From the NCBI RefSeq assembly GCF_032854445.1, contig NC_088300.1, positions 50,275,682 through 50,339,681 of the forward strand: a stretch of DNA of 64,000 nucleotides, written 5' to 3'. How positions within the stretch are numbered: the stretch's first letter is position 1; each line of letters begins with the position of its first letter. Position numbers and translations under genes: made by a program. Source of the DNA: Liolophura sinensis (Eukaryota; Mollusca; Polyplacophora; Chitonida; Chitonidae). Below, one piece after another: positions 12,957 through 25,114 of the stretch. The notes beneath the pieces are model-generated. The model ran no database searches. It was not told the origin of the DNA and saw nothing but the letters and a program-made list of their open reading frames with translations.

Positions 12957-15900
12957 AGGTATGACAAGAGATGCCTATATATATATATATATATATACAT
13001 GTATATATGAACTCAGTGTGAAGATTTGTATGTGTGTGAGGCTGGCACATGCTGCTGACATCAAAAAGAGACTTTCATATATGCACACAAGGAAGTTTTA
13101 TACTCACTGATGTGAGTTTAAACAATATTCAATTTCAAACAACTGGAAACCTCTGTATGTACCAGACATTTACTAAGGACAAACATTTACATGTAACTGA
13201 AATCATGAAATCAAAACACGGACATAACACACCAATTACATCCTTGTACATTTTCACCATGTAAATCATTGCGAAAGCACATTTAAAATTACTACATTAT
13301 GTATATACAGGTGTTATACCTGCACATGTGTATGCCAAAAAAAAAATAGGCTAATTCATGCTTCAATGAATGCATACAAGTAGGTCCACATTTACATATG
13401 TGTACAAGCACATGAAGGAATGAATCTCAAAACAGTTCCTTCATGCCATTTATGCAGTCAAGCCTAATTTTCACTGACCCATAACTTTACTATAATAACT
13501 TATGCTGATCACCTCATGGTCAATTAACATACATGTACTAGCATATAGACAGTCTTTATGAAATAAATACATTTCATGGTGGGTTTATGGACTTTCACAG
13601 CCCATACAGATGATATCTTCATTACTGCTAAATGCTGCTCTTGAAAGAAGTCCACAGACTACCATAAATGAACTAAAATGTCGCCCACAAATGTGCATTT
13701 TATAGAGGCAAATAAATGTCCCAAAATAGTATTTTACTGAAACTTACAATTTTCAAGTAAAATATTATCCCAAGTTTCAAGCAAACCTCAAAACACCTTT
13801 CTTAAATCAACAGAACTCTCAAAATCCAAAAAAATAGGCAAGCTAGTTATGGATGAAATTTATGGTCGTTAAGGGCATGTACCAATGCAGTCATTACGGA
13901 CACTGAGACCCACTTTTAATGCCTACTGCTAATGTCGGTATTTGTGATGCATCACTGAAGCCAGAAACATAAATATACTCCCCAAGACCTCAGCACAACA
14001 TTTAGGCTGGCCATGATGAAAATAAGGGTGATATTTACACGCACATCTTTCAGTTTTATGTAACAAAGAAATATCAAGGCTCGAGGCCATGCAATTAACC
14101 CAAGACGAAAACATCTGCCCTTTAAGGGGAACAATGAAAACTTTTGCAGTGAACTTCGCTGATATTACATGTAACTAAATCAGTTCTTCATTGAGATTTA
14201 TGCTGTCCATGCTGATGACATTGATTAAATCCTTTATCTGTCTTATAACAAGTTCATTCAAAACTCCTCTTTCAGAAAATATTTGCATATATGCGCAATT
14301 TACAAATTAACAAGGTAATGGACATATAAATCTACAAATCATCACACAAAGTACCAACCTACATATACAAATTTCAAATATAGGGCTTAAACATGCTTTA
14401 AATATCTATTTTTCCATGCACTTTTAGGTCTTTTCTCAAAGAAAAATAAAACTCATTAACTTCCTCTTGTAATAAAAGCCTTAAGGCCATCCTAATTTAA
14501 TTTTATATATAACATGTAGTTCTCACTACATATGGACATTAAATTTTATCCTTCAGTCCTGCATACAACAACTGATAGATGTATGCTAAAAATGGGTAAG
14601 TGAGGCAGACACTCTTATTTATACATGTTTATACATATTTATACATATTTATTCATTTATATTTATTTAACTGGTGTTTCATACCCTACTCAATTTTTAC
14701 CTACATGTACATGTAAATAAATATATGTACATGAAGAGCATTTTTAGTGGAACTGATTTATGTTAGATGAGTAACCCAAATGTCATCCAGAAATGAAAAT
14801 CTGTTTATGTTAATACTGGTTGGAAAACACTGTCTCTGAGATAGTGTGCCTTAATATACATGTACTGTAGACATTTATGTCATTTAAGGAACATCAGACA
14901 GGTCAAAAGCACAACAGAAACATCCCATGTCTCATTACAGAGTCATGTTAACAGAATCATTTTAATGCTCAGACAGCAACATATTTATACTTTCTCTTTA
15001 TTTAGGATATATAAAAATACGTCATTTTAATTTTTAGACTGAAAAGGTATTCTCTAGGAGAAAAAGCATTTATAAATCTGTGTTAATTACACTGTACGTG
15101 TAACTCACTCACAGTATGTATACATATGTGACCAACATTGGTTCCTTATACACAATACTATCGCATCCAGCACTGGGGCAGGGTTTTGTTTTGTTTTTGT
15201 TTTTTTTTCAAAACATCATTATAGTTCTTTGGTAACATTTTAATATAAATTAGAGAGCATGTACAATGAATTTATACGTAGCTTACCTGTAGTACAGAGT
15301 TACATTTAGATCCTATGTGTATCTCATTGCTTGTGAGGGAATGTGGCTCAGACAACCACCGTACAAACTATACCCACAGGTACACAGACCACTTGGTAAG
15401 ACAGCAGGTGTTTGTCTTGAGACAGACTTCTCACTTCAACTCACTGCTTCTCTCTGCCAAACTTGACAAGTCTCCTGGCTGAAGGAATGAACACCTGAAT
15501 GCCATGGCCCAATGAACATAGCCCTCATGAAAACCTGATCTGTGTTAATATGTACACTGAGACAGGGGGTGGGAGGCCACATAGGCCAGTGGGGGGAGGG
15601 GGAGGACTCTGGAGAGCTGCCAGGAAAGCCCACTACACTGTCTTCCCTACCACAAAAACACAGTTCAGGAAAATAATACAGTGGTATGGAAAATAGCCTA
15701 TATTGCATATAAAGAGGCCATGTTTGTAATACCATACCTTAGATCTATATATAACTTGTTCTCTGTTGTCACCAGACAACCACATGTTAGCGTACACAGC
15801 GAGCCATAATATATGATCGTTTAACGATGTCAATTGTACCTGAGTGTCATAAATGTATATAGACATTTTGGCCCTTTAACTCTGTAACCTATATACACAC

Positions 15901-17048
15901 ATACATGTAGATATGCATTTAAATGCAATAACAAATATTAAACTGATCAATCTACATACCTTCTGAAATTAAAACCAATGCTACATTTATTTCAGACAAC
16001 ATTTTCTACATACAAATTCCAAAATCTGTTTCAGCTCCAGCTTGCAAAGCACTTACACAGTATGCCTACTTTGGTATTTACCAAAATTACATGTTTATCT
16101 ATATCTATTATGTGAATGGCCAATGTTACCCAATGCACTTTACTCCCATGCTTCTACTTTCGAGAAGAGGTTAGTCTAGCAAATACATTACATCTATCAT
16201 GTTTCTGATTTCATTTTTCATCAATATTTTTTTTTCAATCAGAATGGCAATCAAACCTGTAATGATCAGTTAGGTTTAATCGTGAGATTCTTGTAACTTA
16301 CATCTACTTTAATACTGAATTAAATATAAACTGGATCATCAGCAGACTGTTGATTTATATCAGCAAATTGTATCTAGAACTGAATCTGGCATCTTCCAAC
16401 CAAGCTGGCAGACTGGGTTATACAGACATCAAGAATACATGTAACTATAGAATGGCCTGCAGTTGCATGGCGTCCAAACAGTCTTCATGAAAGTTTTTCA
16501 GCTTCTGCCTCAGTGCAGAACAGTTTGCATCATGACAAGAATGTAACAGTCAATCAGCAACAGAGCAATGCCAGTATATTAAGACAAAGCCTGTTTTGGG
16601 TTAAGGTGCGAGTAACTGTAAAGCTACCTGTACCCTTTAAGTCTAGGTTAAATGAACGGGCTTTAAGTTCTATTTCTGAAATAGGATGATGACATTAAAC
16701 ACTTGAAGTGAGAAATGTACTAATTTTCATGCAAATTACAATTTTACTAGATCTCGTATTTTTCAATTACAGGCCATTCATATAACATACCTTTAGTTTT
16801 TTTGGACTAAAATCTCAAAAAATGTACAAACATAGACACAAAAAAGCAAATTCAAAATTACAGTGCTAAGATACACTAGATTAGAATAAATCAAACTGTC
16901 AAAATTCAGAACTTGTTGGCAGTATTACTCTATAAGCGTGTACAATTTTACAAGGATCTGTCCATTGATTCTTGAGAAAAAGATGTTCAATGGTAAAAAG
17001 CACTATCAAAATATAAAAAAAAATGTTAACTGTCCATGTAAAAATATT

Positions 17049-17078
17049 AGGCTTCCAGCTTTCAGCTTGGAAGCCTAA
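17049..17078. other. Short perfect hairpin
   Basis: The arms TAGGCTTCCA and TGGAAGCCTA are exact reverse complements around a short loop. No terminator role is expected in an animal genome; function unknown. Confidence 0.5.
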
Positions 17079-18944
17079 TTAAATTCAAGAAGGAAAATCT
17101 GCCATACACAAACTGGCCATGGGAAGAACTTGAGGGGTATCAAACATTGGACAGAAACCAGGATTACATACAAACAGATGTTTATTTATTTACCTATTTA
17201 GCAGATTTATATGTATGCTAAACTCCAGAACTTCTAACCTTTTCAATGGCAGTCAATTTTATGGTTGGAGTTGTTGGGTCTACTCCAAGTTTTATTTATA
17301 CCCAATTGTCATTCAACATAAGCATGAAAAAGTTTTTATGATAATGGCAAGATGCATGGTAAGTGTCTTAAATCGGTTGAGTAGTTTGGAAGGAGTTGCA
17401 TGAACAAAATCGTGTCTCCAGACAAAGACAGACAGACAGGGTGGTTCCAGTATACCAAACCACCACCCCCTCCTTCCGTTTGTTGCAAGGGATATAATGT
17501 ATGTATAATGGGTGCATGTACATGTATGCATGTAAATGTACCTCAAGGGTTATTTTTAAGCTATCTCTAGTTAAGATTGAAGAGGTCACCTACATGTGCA
17601 TAATATTAAGCAGAAAAGACATATGCTCCACATGTCTACATCTGCTGATTCAACTAGATTAAAACTACATGTGCACTACTATTTCAAGTACCGATGGTAT
17701 CGTATATATATATATAAGTTAATTCTCACCTCACATAGCCCACCAGCTTGCAAAGGACATGTACACAGCGACTGTCCAAGATAATAAAAAAAGACAAACT
17801 GTGTATACTGTATAATAAATTCACAATGAATACCAGCCCGTTCACAGTTTTATTTGAGAATTTAACAAGACAGGTTTAGTGGTAAAAACAGCCGCATGAG
17901 TAATACCCTGTCTGAAGACTTGGCCTGCATGAAGAGCTTGTGGCCGATTTGGTGACTCATGAGGACAGCCTGCAAGCCTGCTGGAGACTCCTGAAACTAG
18001 AGATGCTACTGCACACGCTGTCCTGCTAGCAATTACAGCACAACGTAACCACGTGTACACATGTTATATGCTTCTGCACAAGAACAAAAAGAAACATACT
18101 TACTGTATTTAACATAAAATGGAAAATCATGTCAAAACTTTAATTCATATGTATGAATTAAAAGAAAAAAACATCACTGGCTGCAAACAACACTTTGTTC
18201 AAGAAAAGGACTGGAAAATAATCACATGGATCTGCACACTCAGCTAAAGCTTTCAGTCCACTGTAAAATGGGTTTTTCTGTGCAGTACTAACTTTCCTAG
18301 CTGTTACTGGTAAATACTGGTATACATATATATGTTACTGGTACTTTAACATTCAATATTTCAAGCATTTTCGTACATTCTGATTTCAATCAGATTTTTC
18401 AACGCAGCTTTCATAATAAAATGCCGGACCCGCATCAATTTTTCCCGTGTAACAATAGACTTTAAAACCGTGGGTTTGAATCTGTCATTTTGTCCAATTT
18501 TGAATCAAATGTTCATGCTTCATGGGTAGTAATTCAGCCTTATCGTAATGGGGCATCTAAAGCCATTGACACTGTCATCTTGTTTTTCATTTGTTTGGTT
18601 TGTTTTTTGGCTTCTTGACATAAACCTGCATCACCAGTGTTGATCCTGTGTTAACAAATGTAGTTCATGAGGAAATCAATGTTCAAAAATAAGAAAATGT
18701 GCTGACATGTAGTGTATTGACTTATAGCCACTCTTGACCTGAATGCTTTGGATGAAATAGGCAACTTGCATTTCTTCTTCTAATTACTACCTTCCTTTTT
18801 ACAAGGAACAGGTGTGGTTTCATGGCTAATTATGAGAATTTACACTGAACTTTTTCTATGAGCTTAATGTCATTGCTTCTCATAGTGCTGATTGTAACTG
18901 ATTAACTAACTGGTCTTTTGAGACAAGCTTGCAAACTTTTCACA

Positions 18945-19035
18945 TATATGATGGTGGTCAGGTTTATGGGTGGAGGAAACCTAAATACCCAAGAAAACCA
19001 CCCACCTTTGGCAGGTACATGTACATGATAAACCT
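18945..19035 (+). repeat. Second dispersed-repeat family fragment
   Basis: GTGGTCAGGTTTATGGGTGG followed by AGGAAACC and CACCCACCTTTGGCAGG. A similar GGTCAGGTTTATGGGTAGAA block occurs at about 34760. Likely a dispersed SINE-type repeat distinct from the main family. Confidence 0.5.
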
Positions 19036-19679
19036 TTTGAGTTCATGGCACATATAGCCAAAACAATTCGTAACCTCACTGGTCATGACAGTCACAGCAA
19101 GCCAGCACTTTGACCACTTAAATCAGCTAATTCCACCCTACCCCACCCCCATCCCACACACACCAAAGTTGAAACCCTATTCTTTATTTACACTCTTTTA
19201 GTTGACTCCCCTCAGTCACCTGCCTTTAAATATCCAGAGGTACAACTACTATACATGTTCCATGACTACAAACCAAAATGAAAGTTAGTTCTTCTCCAGG
19301 TTCACCCACCCATGTAAACATGTGCATAACAGAACATGAAACAGTTCAGAAAAACCTAACTGTGGGTGGTCTGTTCGACAGATATTGAACTTGTTCCTCT
19401 AACCAGTCAAAAACATACATTTACTCCTGTCAGGCAAAAAACATTCAAGGATACATGAAAAGAAACAATGATTATGATTTTGATGGAAATGGTAATAGTT
19501 ATAACCCCCCCCCCCCCAAAAAAAATAATAATGTTTTAAATTTTTCATTTTTTAGGCATATTTTATACCTCGGAAATACCCCTTGCTTATTTACCATTAA
19601 TTGTTGGAAATTTTCTTGCCTCACTGGAACAAGTCCCAAGATGAATTTCATCCATAAGTCACAATGCCCAAGACAGTTA

Positions 19680-19770
19680 AAGGATGCTGACCCCGGACAA
19701 ACTGGCAGAGAGAGAGGAAACCCACGACCATCCACAGGTTGCTGCCAGACCTTCTCATGTACTGGCAGAG
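19680..19770 (-). repeat. SINE fragment (degraded)
   Basis: GGAAACCCACGACCATCCAC then AGGTTGCTGCCAGACCTTCTC is the reverse complement of the SINE middle (the GCAACCTGCGGATGGTCGTG block). Confidence 0.75.
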
Positions 19771-20649
19771 ATATTTACTTTCATTTTTCTTTCAATCTTA
19801 ATTTCTTTAAAATCCCTATCTGTTTGTGTAGCCAGGATAAAATGCAAAAAAAACCCTACTAAACAACCCTATTTATGCTGATAGAGGTGTTACCTGCATT
19901 TTTTGAGGATGACCCATGCAACAGGCACCATCCTTTTGAAAATGACACAAATTTAGTGAAAAAGATAGTATACAAGTATCTGTGATTTATATTTTAGATT
20001 TTACAGGTGCAAAATCATTCATAACTATTAAACTGACTGCAAACATCTATGGTATTGATACACCAGTCTTTAACCAAATATAGCTAATACTATACATGCG
20101 TTATAATATTAATATAACTACTAGGTAGACCTGAACCATTTATTGTATCTTTGGAGATTTTTGTAAATGTGGATTACCTATTATGGTATTGAACTTTTAG
20201 TGTGTATACAGATCTATTCAAATTAACACATATATAAAATATGTTTTTGCACTAAAAAAAAAAAGAGCGATGTATTCTATATTTCACTGCAGTGTATAGT
20301 CTAACAGTAGTACAACAGTTTTTGTCTCTGGACTCACTGTCCGCAGACGTTATCATAGTGGCACAGCAAGTGCATCATGTGTAACGAACAGTAACAATTA
20401 AACGCAGTGTGCACAGGCGCAGGTACAGCAAAAGTAACAGCTCTGCATAATCATACATTATCATTTAAATTTCACTACTATGATATATTTAATCCATGAT
20501 ATAGGTTATATATATATTCTGGAGTGAACAGCGCAGTTGTCCGTTCTTTCAAGACTGACATATCATGAATCAAGTTATTCCTCCTCCAGGTCACAAGTCT
20601 ATTTTTAGAAACACCGACCAGATCATAGCTAAATAATGACCGACACACA

Positions 20650-20960
20650 CGGTGAAATAAATGTAATATCGCCGATATATCGGTCGAATACTCAACAAAT
20701 TTTGTTCATAAGGACTTACATGACTTCAAGGAATCAACAGCGGGTGGGCTTGGTGTCCTAAACCGTAAATCTAACTCCCAAAGGCCGCGGTTTCCTCACC
20801 TCTTTTTCAACGGTGGGGCAGCCTCGATTATCCAACCTTCAGAGGTCGGTGATGAATATGTATGATATTGACGTCATGCGGTCAAGCGGGCCGTGATGTG
20901 ACCTAGTTACCCGGAAATGTCTCTTCCATGTGACATAGTTTCTAGGTTATTAAATAGCAG
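20650..20960 (-). promoter_or_regulatory. Candidate upstream/5' exon region (weak)
   Basis: A locally GC- and CpG-richer patch in AT-rich surroundings. On the minus strand it contains a donor-like AAGAG|GTGAGG (exon end near 20800) and another TCAT|GTAAGTC near 20720. It could be a noncoding first exon and promoter of the FAM53 gene about 16 kb downstream. This rests on composition and splice-like motifs only. Confidence 0.2.
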
Positions 20961-21323
20961 CTTGAAATATATTTTATTTTTGGCCTTTTCACCGAACCAA
21001 CATCATGCGACCATTTGAAACATACATATAAGCGGATGCCTGAGGCACAACTAGCTGTCACCGTCTAAATTGTTGGCATGTTTACGTTTGAATATGCCCA
21101 TTGCACTCATTTTTTAACACCTATGGTATCAGTAAATTACTTTGTAGGTGTAATGCAGGAGCCTCTTTGTAAACATGTGTAGGCCTATATTTGAATTGTG
21201 CTGTTTTTTTAATACACCGGATGTTATACCAAAATGACAATGAATATGTGACATGATTGAACGATTTCAAGTTGACAGTCTATACTAGTATATTTTGTAC
21301 GTTATGGGTTAATTGTTAATAGA

Positions 21324-21411
21324 GACCTTTAGTTAGAAGTTAGAAGTTGTAACTTGTAACTTCAAACCACAATTAGTTTACCTGCTCTAGTTTGAAGTTA
21401 CAAAGGGTCTA
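21324..21411. repeat. Foldback repeat
   Basis: AGACCTTT..TGTAACTTCAAAC on the left pairs with GTTTGAAGTTACAAAGGGTCT on the right, with a short internal duplication of TTAGAAG. Looks like a small foldback or MITE-like element. Confidence 0.5.
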
Positions 21412-21775
21412 TGTTGAGTATACGGTACGGAAGCCTGTACACGTAGGCCTCCGTGTGCTTGAAGCCCTTAAAACAGAAAGTCAGATCAGATAATCATGTA
21501 TGTTGATTTTTGTGCAGCAAGTGTATAAATACTCATACTAAAATATTATTACATAGTGTGTAGTACAAGGGCAAGCAATCAGTGACTTAATATTCATTTA
21601 TTGTGCAATATAATTTCACTTAAATAGCTTAAATGCAACCCCAGCTAGTGTGCTTGTTTTGTTTTTATTTTTATTATTTTTTTTTTTAGTTTTTAGTTTT
21701 TTTTGCTTTGTTTTGTTTTGTTTGTTTGTGGTTGTTGTTTCTTGCTACAGTGTGTTTGGAGTTTTTGTTTTAATT

Positions 21776-21877
<102 letters not shown>

Positions 21878-22632
21878 TCAGAAGATATTTTTTTTTATTT
21901 TGCGTTCCGGTAGGCTGTCTAGGTGCATCCATGCGTGAATCAGCTTACATGTATTTTTTTTAACTTTCAGGTTACATACATGCATGTGTTTATATAGAAA
22001 GCCTGACTTTATTTCACTATTGCAAATGAGGGTTTGTTAAACAATGAGTAAATATTCAAGAGGAGATAACACATTTTCGTTATTGGCAAAATGCGATCTT
22101 TGTATATTTGATTTGTTATCTCCCTTGTATAAAAGTGAAAACATTGCATGGCCATTAAAAGTCCCAATTATATATAAATGTACATGAGACAGATTAATTT
22201 ACACACATCCCACAATCTATATTTGGGCATGCCCTAACAAATATAAATCATTAAAGTGCATGAAATGAACCCGGAGCAAAGAAAGAAAGCAATCAGACCA
22301 ACAACCTGATGACTACCTATAATTTAGCTAAAACAAAGCACTGTAAAGTATTATAAAGCTTAAATGACATCCCATGCGCTTTAATAATTTTACACTTACA
22401 GTACTGAGTCGGGAGAATATTTCATTTCATGTCAGTTAATCTAGATATAAACAAAAAGTACAATATTTAATCAAAGTATAACGTGGACCTAGTCCATCGG
22501 GAATAAATCCCTGAAGGATTCTTTTACCCCAAGATATAGCTGACAGAGAAAATAGCTTCAAAGACGGTGAATAGCCAAAGATTGCAAACAACATTATACA
22601 AATTGTCCCTGACACACTTCTAATTAACGAAA

Positions 22633-22866
22633 ATATTTATCAGTTTATTTATTTATGTGATAGGTGTTATACGCCGTATAGTGGCCAACACTTACTGGTG
22701 ACAGGAAACGGGCCAGAGCCCTGGAGAAACCCAGAACCATGAATCCGCCAGTTGCACATACTGACGGAGAGCTGGACTTGAGCTCACAAAGACTGCATTG
22801 GTGAGGGGACCCTGGGTCATTGCGCCGAGCTGGCTTGCTAACCATGCACCTCGGCCACGGAGACCA
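22633..22866 (-). repeat. tRNA-headed SINE, near full length, degraded
   Basis: Read on the minus strand: a tRNA-like head (CCGTGGCCGAGG at 22850-22861), the central GGTTTCTCCAGGGCTCTGGC block, a diverged terminal region and an AAATAAATAAA tail. Same family as the copies at 45448 and 57951 but clearly older. Confidence 0.85.
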
Positions 22867-23640
22867 GTAACGGGAACATGTTATGTTACCTACTAACAAA
22901 GCACTAACATAATTTTCATTTGCGACAAAACCGAACTCCAAACGGCATGCATCAGTAGGCTTCTGTCCAGGTTACTGATGATGTTTACATTCGTCATGAT
23001 AAAATCCATCTAACTGCAAAACATTCATTCTAAAATGGATGATTATATATCATTATTTTTTTGTTTTAAAGATTAAATAATTTCAACGTTTAATACAACT
23101 TACTGCAGTCTATTTCTTCTAGCGAGTTACCCATATTCAGCTCTAAAATCAGTCATAAACGCTGCAAAAACTGCTTTAGCCAGTGACGTGTAACAATCCA
23201 AGCTTTATACGCTTGCAAAGAAAATGAAGTTAGAACAATTTTTCTAATTAATAATGTTAAACTGCGTAAGCACAGTTTCGACGGCAAGAACTCTTTGCAT
23301 CGGGTGACGTCTTGGTTATTCCAAAACAAATGGTGGAGCTGTTTCTTAACCATATTGATAATAATTTATACACCTTCGTAGCTAAAAGACAGCACCGAAT
23401 AATAGAACTGGATTTCGGTAAGAAAACAGGAGTGCCACATTCCACATTTAGCCAGTCATTAACATTCCCAAGTTTGGAAAACAAGTGATCATTATCATTA
23501 TCGCCAAATGTATATAAATAAAAAAACTTCCTGGTTTTACCTGGTTTGACCCCCCCCCCCCCCCTCCCATGCACCTTGAGTGCCCCATGTGTCGCCACAA
23601 TCCATCCCCTATGATATGATATCATATAATATGATATATA

Positions 23641-23826
23641 ATGACACAATATTCTGTCACATTCAACATAATATCCTGTTATAGTCTGAAGATAGAATCT
23701 TTAAGTTGAATTAATGGGATATGTGTGTTATAATTAACAGAAAATCTCCTGTGATAGCAGGGTACACTCAGCATCACTGTAAGACAACACTTTCTGTTAA
23801 TGTTAACAGATTAATTTTTTTTAGTG
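23641..23826. mobile_element. Palindromic MITE, copy 3 (5' truncated)
   Basis: Shares with the two copies near 58.5 kb the blocks ATTCAACATAATA, TTGAATTAATGGGATATGTG, ATAGCAGGGTACACTCAGCA and a terminal TTAACAGATTAATTTTTTTT with AGTG followed by TA. Left terminus missing or too diverged to see. Confidence 0.7.
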
Positions 23827-23914
23827 TAAAGTTACGATCGATGAAAGAAGCATTTAGTTTGAGTATGAAAAAAATGACCGACCAATCTACCAACAGACAG
23901 ACAATAGGGTACCG

Positions 23915-23990
23915 AAGTCGGATGAGGACATCTCGGTGAGTCGCGGCCCGCGGCACGAGGACGGTACCGTTCGCGCGCAATTTGCTGAGA
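23915..23990. repeat. GC-rich dispersed element, copy 1
   Basis: GATGAGGACATCTCGGTGAG then CGCGGCCCGCGGCACGAGG and ACGGTACCGTTCGCGCGCAA form a CpG-rich palindromic island in AT-rich DNA. It matches the minus strand of the element at 30495-30600. Confidence 0.55.
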
Positions 23991-24127
23991 CCACGTGATG
24001 TAGGCCTGCGTGCTATAGATCAATAGCAGTAATCAGGAGCGAAACCGGCTGAAAGAAATTAACAGGTGTTTGTTTGGGACATTCTTAATCCTTGCACTAC
24101 ACTCATGAAATGGACAAGCTTCCTCTC

Positions 24128-24285
24128 CCGTTGTAGGCCTATATACGTTGGCAGATATGATAGTGGGATTCCCCTCGGCTCTGTCCATTCCCTTACCATA
24201 ATGATGACCACCGTCATATAAGTGAAATATTCTTGAGTATGGCGTTAAACACCAATAAGATAAATAAATAAATAATAAATCGATG
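24128..24285 (+). repeat. SINE, 3' half
   Basis: Contains CATAATGATGACCACCGTCA, TAAGTGAAATATTCTTGAGT, ATGGCGTTAAACACCAATAA and an AAATAAATAAATAA tail. Head missing or unrecognisable. Confidence 0.85.
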
Positions 24286-25114
24286 AGACAATGTTGGATG
24301 TCCACTGAGCTACATCTATGATATATGTGTGTACAGGCGTGTGTTGTTCACACCAGATACGTGGTCAATATTTTTCATCTGACGTCAGCAGCAAGCCAGT
24401 TCTAAAGTGAATATATTGATCATGTGATGTTTCTGGTCTTCCGCCCTTCATTCAATTTCACTGACGAAGGACATTAGTACAGGGTTTCCTGAACTGCGTG
24501 AACTTTGATCTAATGCACGGCTGCCGCTTCTCAGCACTGATTCCCCTCTTGATATAGTGTTTTTCTTTCTATATCCTCCAATATCTTTGTAATATCTATC
24601 CATTTGCACCTGCAATGTATATATTTAAAAATAAGATTAACTCAGAATCATGATGTTTACAAACAAATGGTAAGGTTTTTTTCTCTCCCTATTGTATATG
24701 GAATTAAATATGATCACTTCATGTGTCCATTTCATTGCCCTAAGGATGTACATAACACATCACAGGCCCACTTTCAAGCTCTACGCGAAATGAACAAGTC
24801 TAATTTAAGGCTGTTTCACAGACACTCCGCACATCGCATATGTAACATCTAACGTAGTGGAGACACAGGAAACGCCTGAAACGACTTATTGGTGTCAAGT
24901 GGCTCGAAGTGGCTCAAACTGGTGCAACCGTTTGGGAATAAGAAAACATGATCGACTCGTCTTCATGTGTCAGTTCTATCATTTTGACTAAATTCAAGCC
25001 TAGAAGCGGGATTTCGCATTCCATGAACTATATGCCCACCTGCATGGGTCATTGTACCGCGCTGGCACACTAATTACTCGGCTTGTCCCATCCAGAACTA
25101 TAGTAATATATTGA

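Larger units (their letters stand above)
12533..20600. other. Non-genic DNA with scattered SINE fragments
   Basis: No gene recognised. It contains SINE-like fragments at about 12900-12956, 14660-14700 and 19680-19770, a second dispersed repeat at about 18945-19030, a (TA)n at 12976-12998 and a short perfect hairpin at 17049-17078. Confidence 0.4.
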
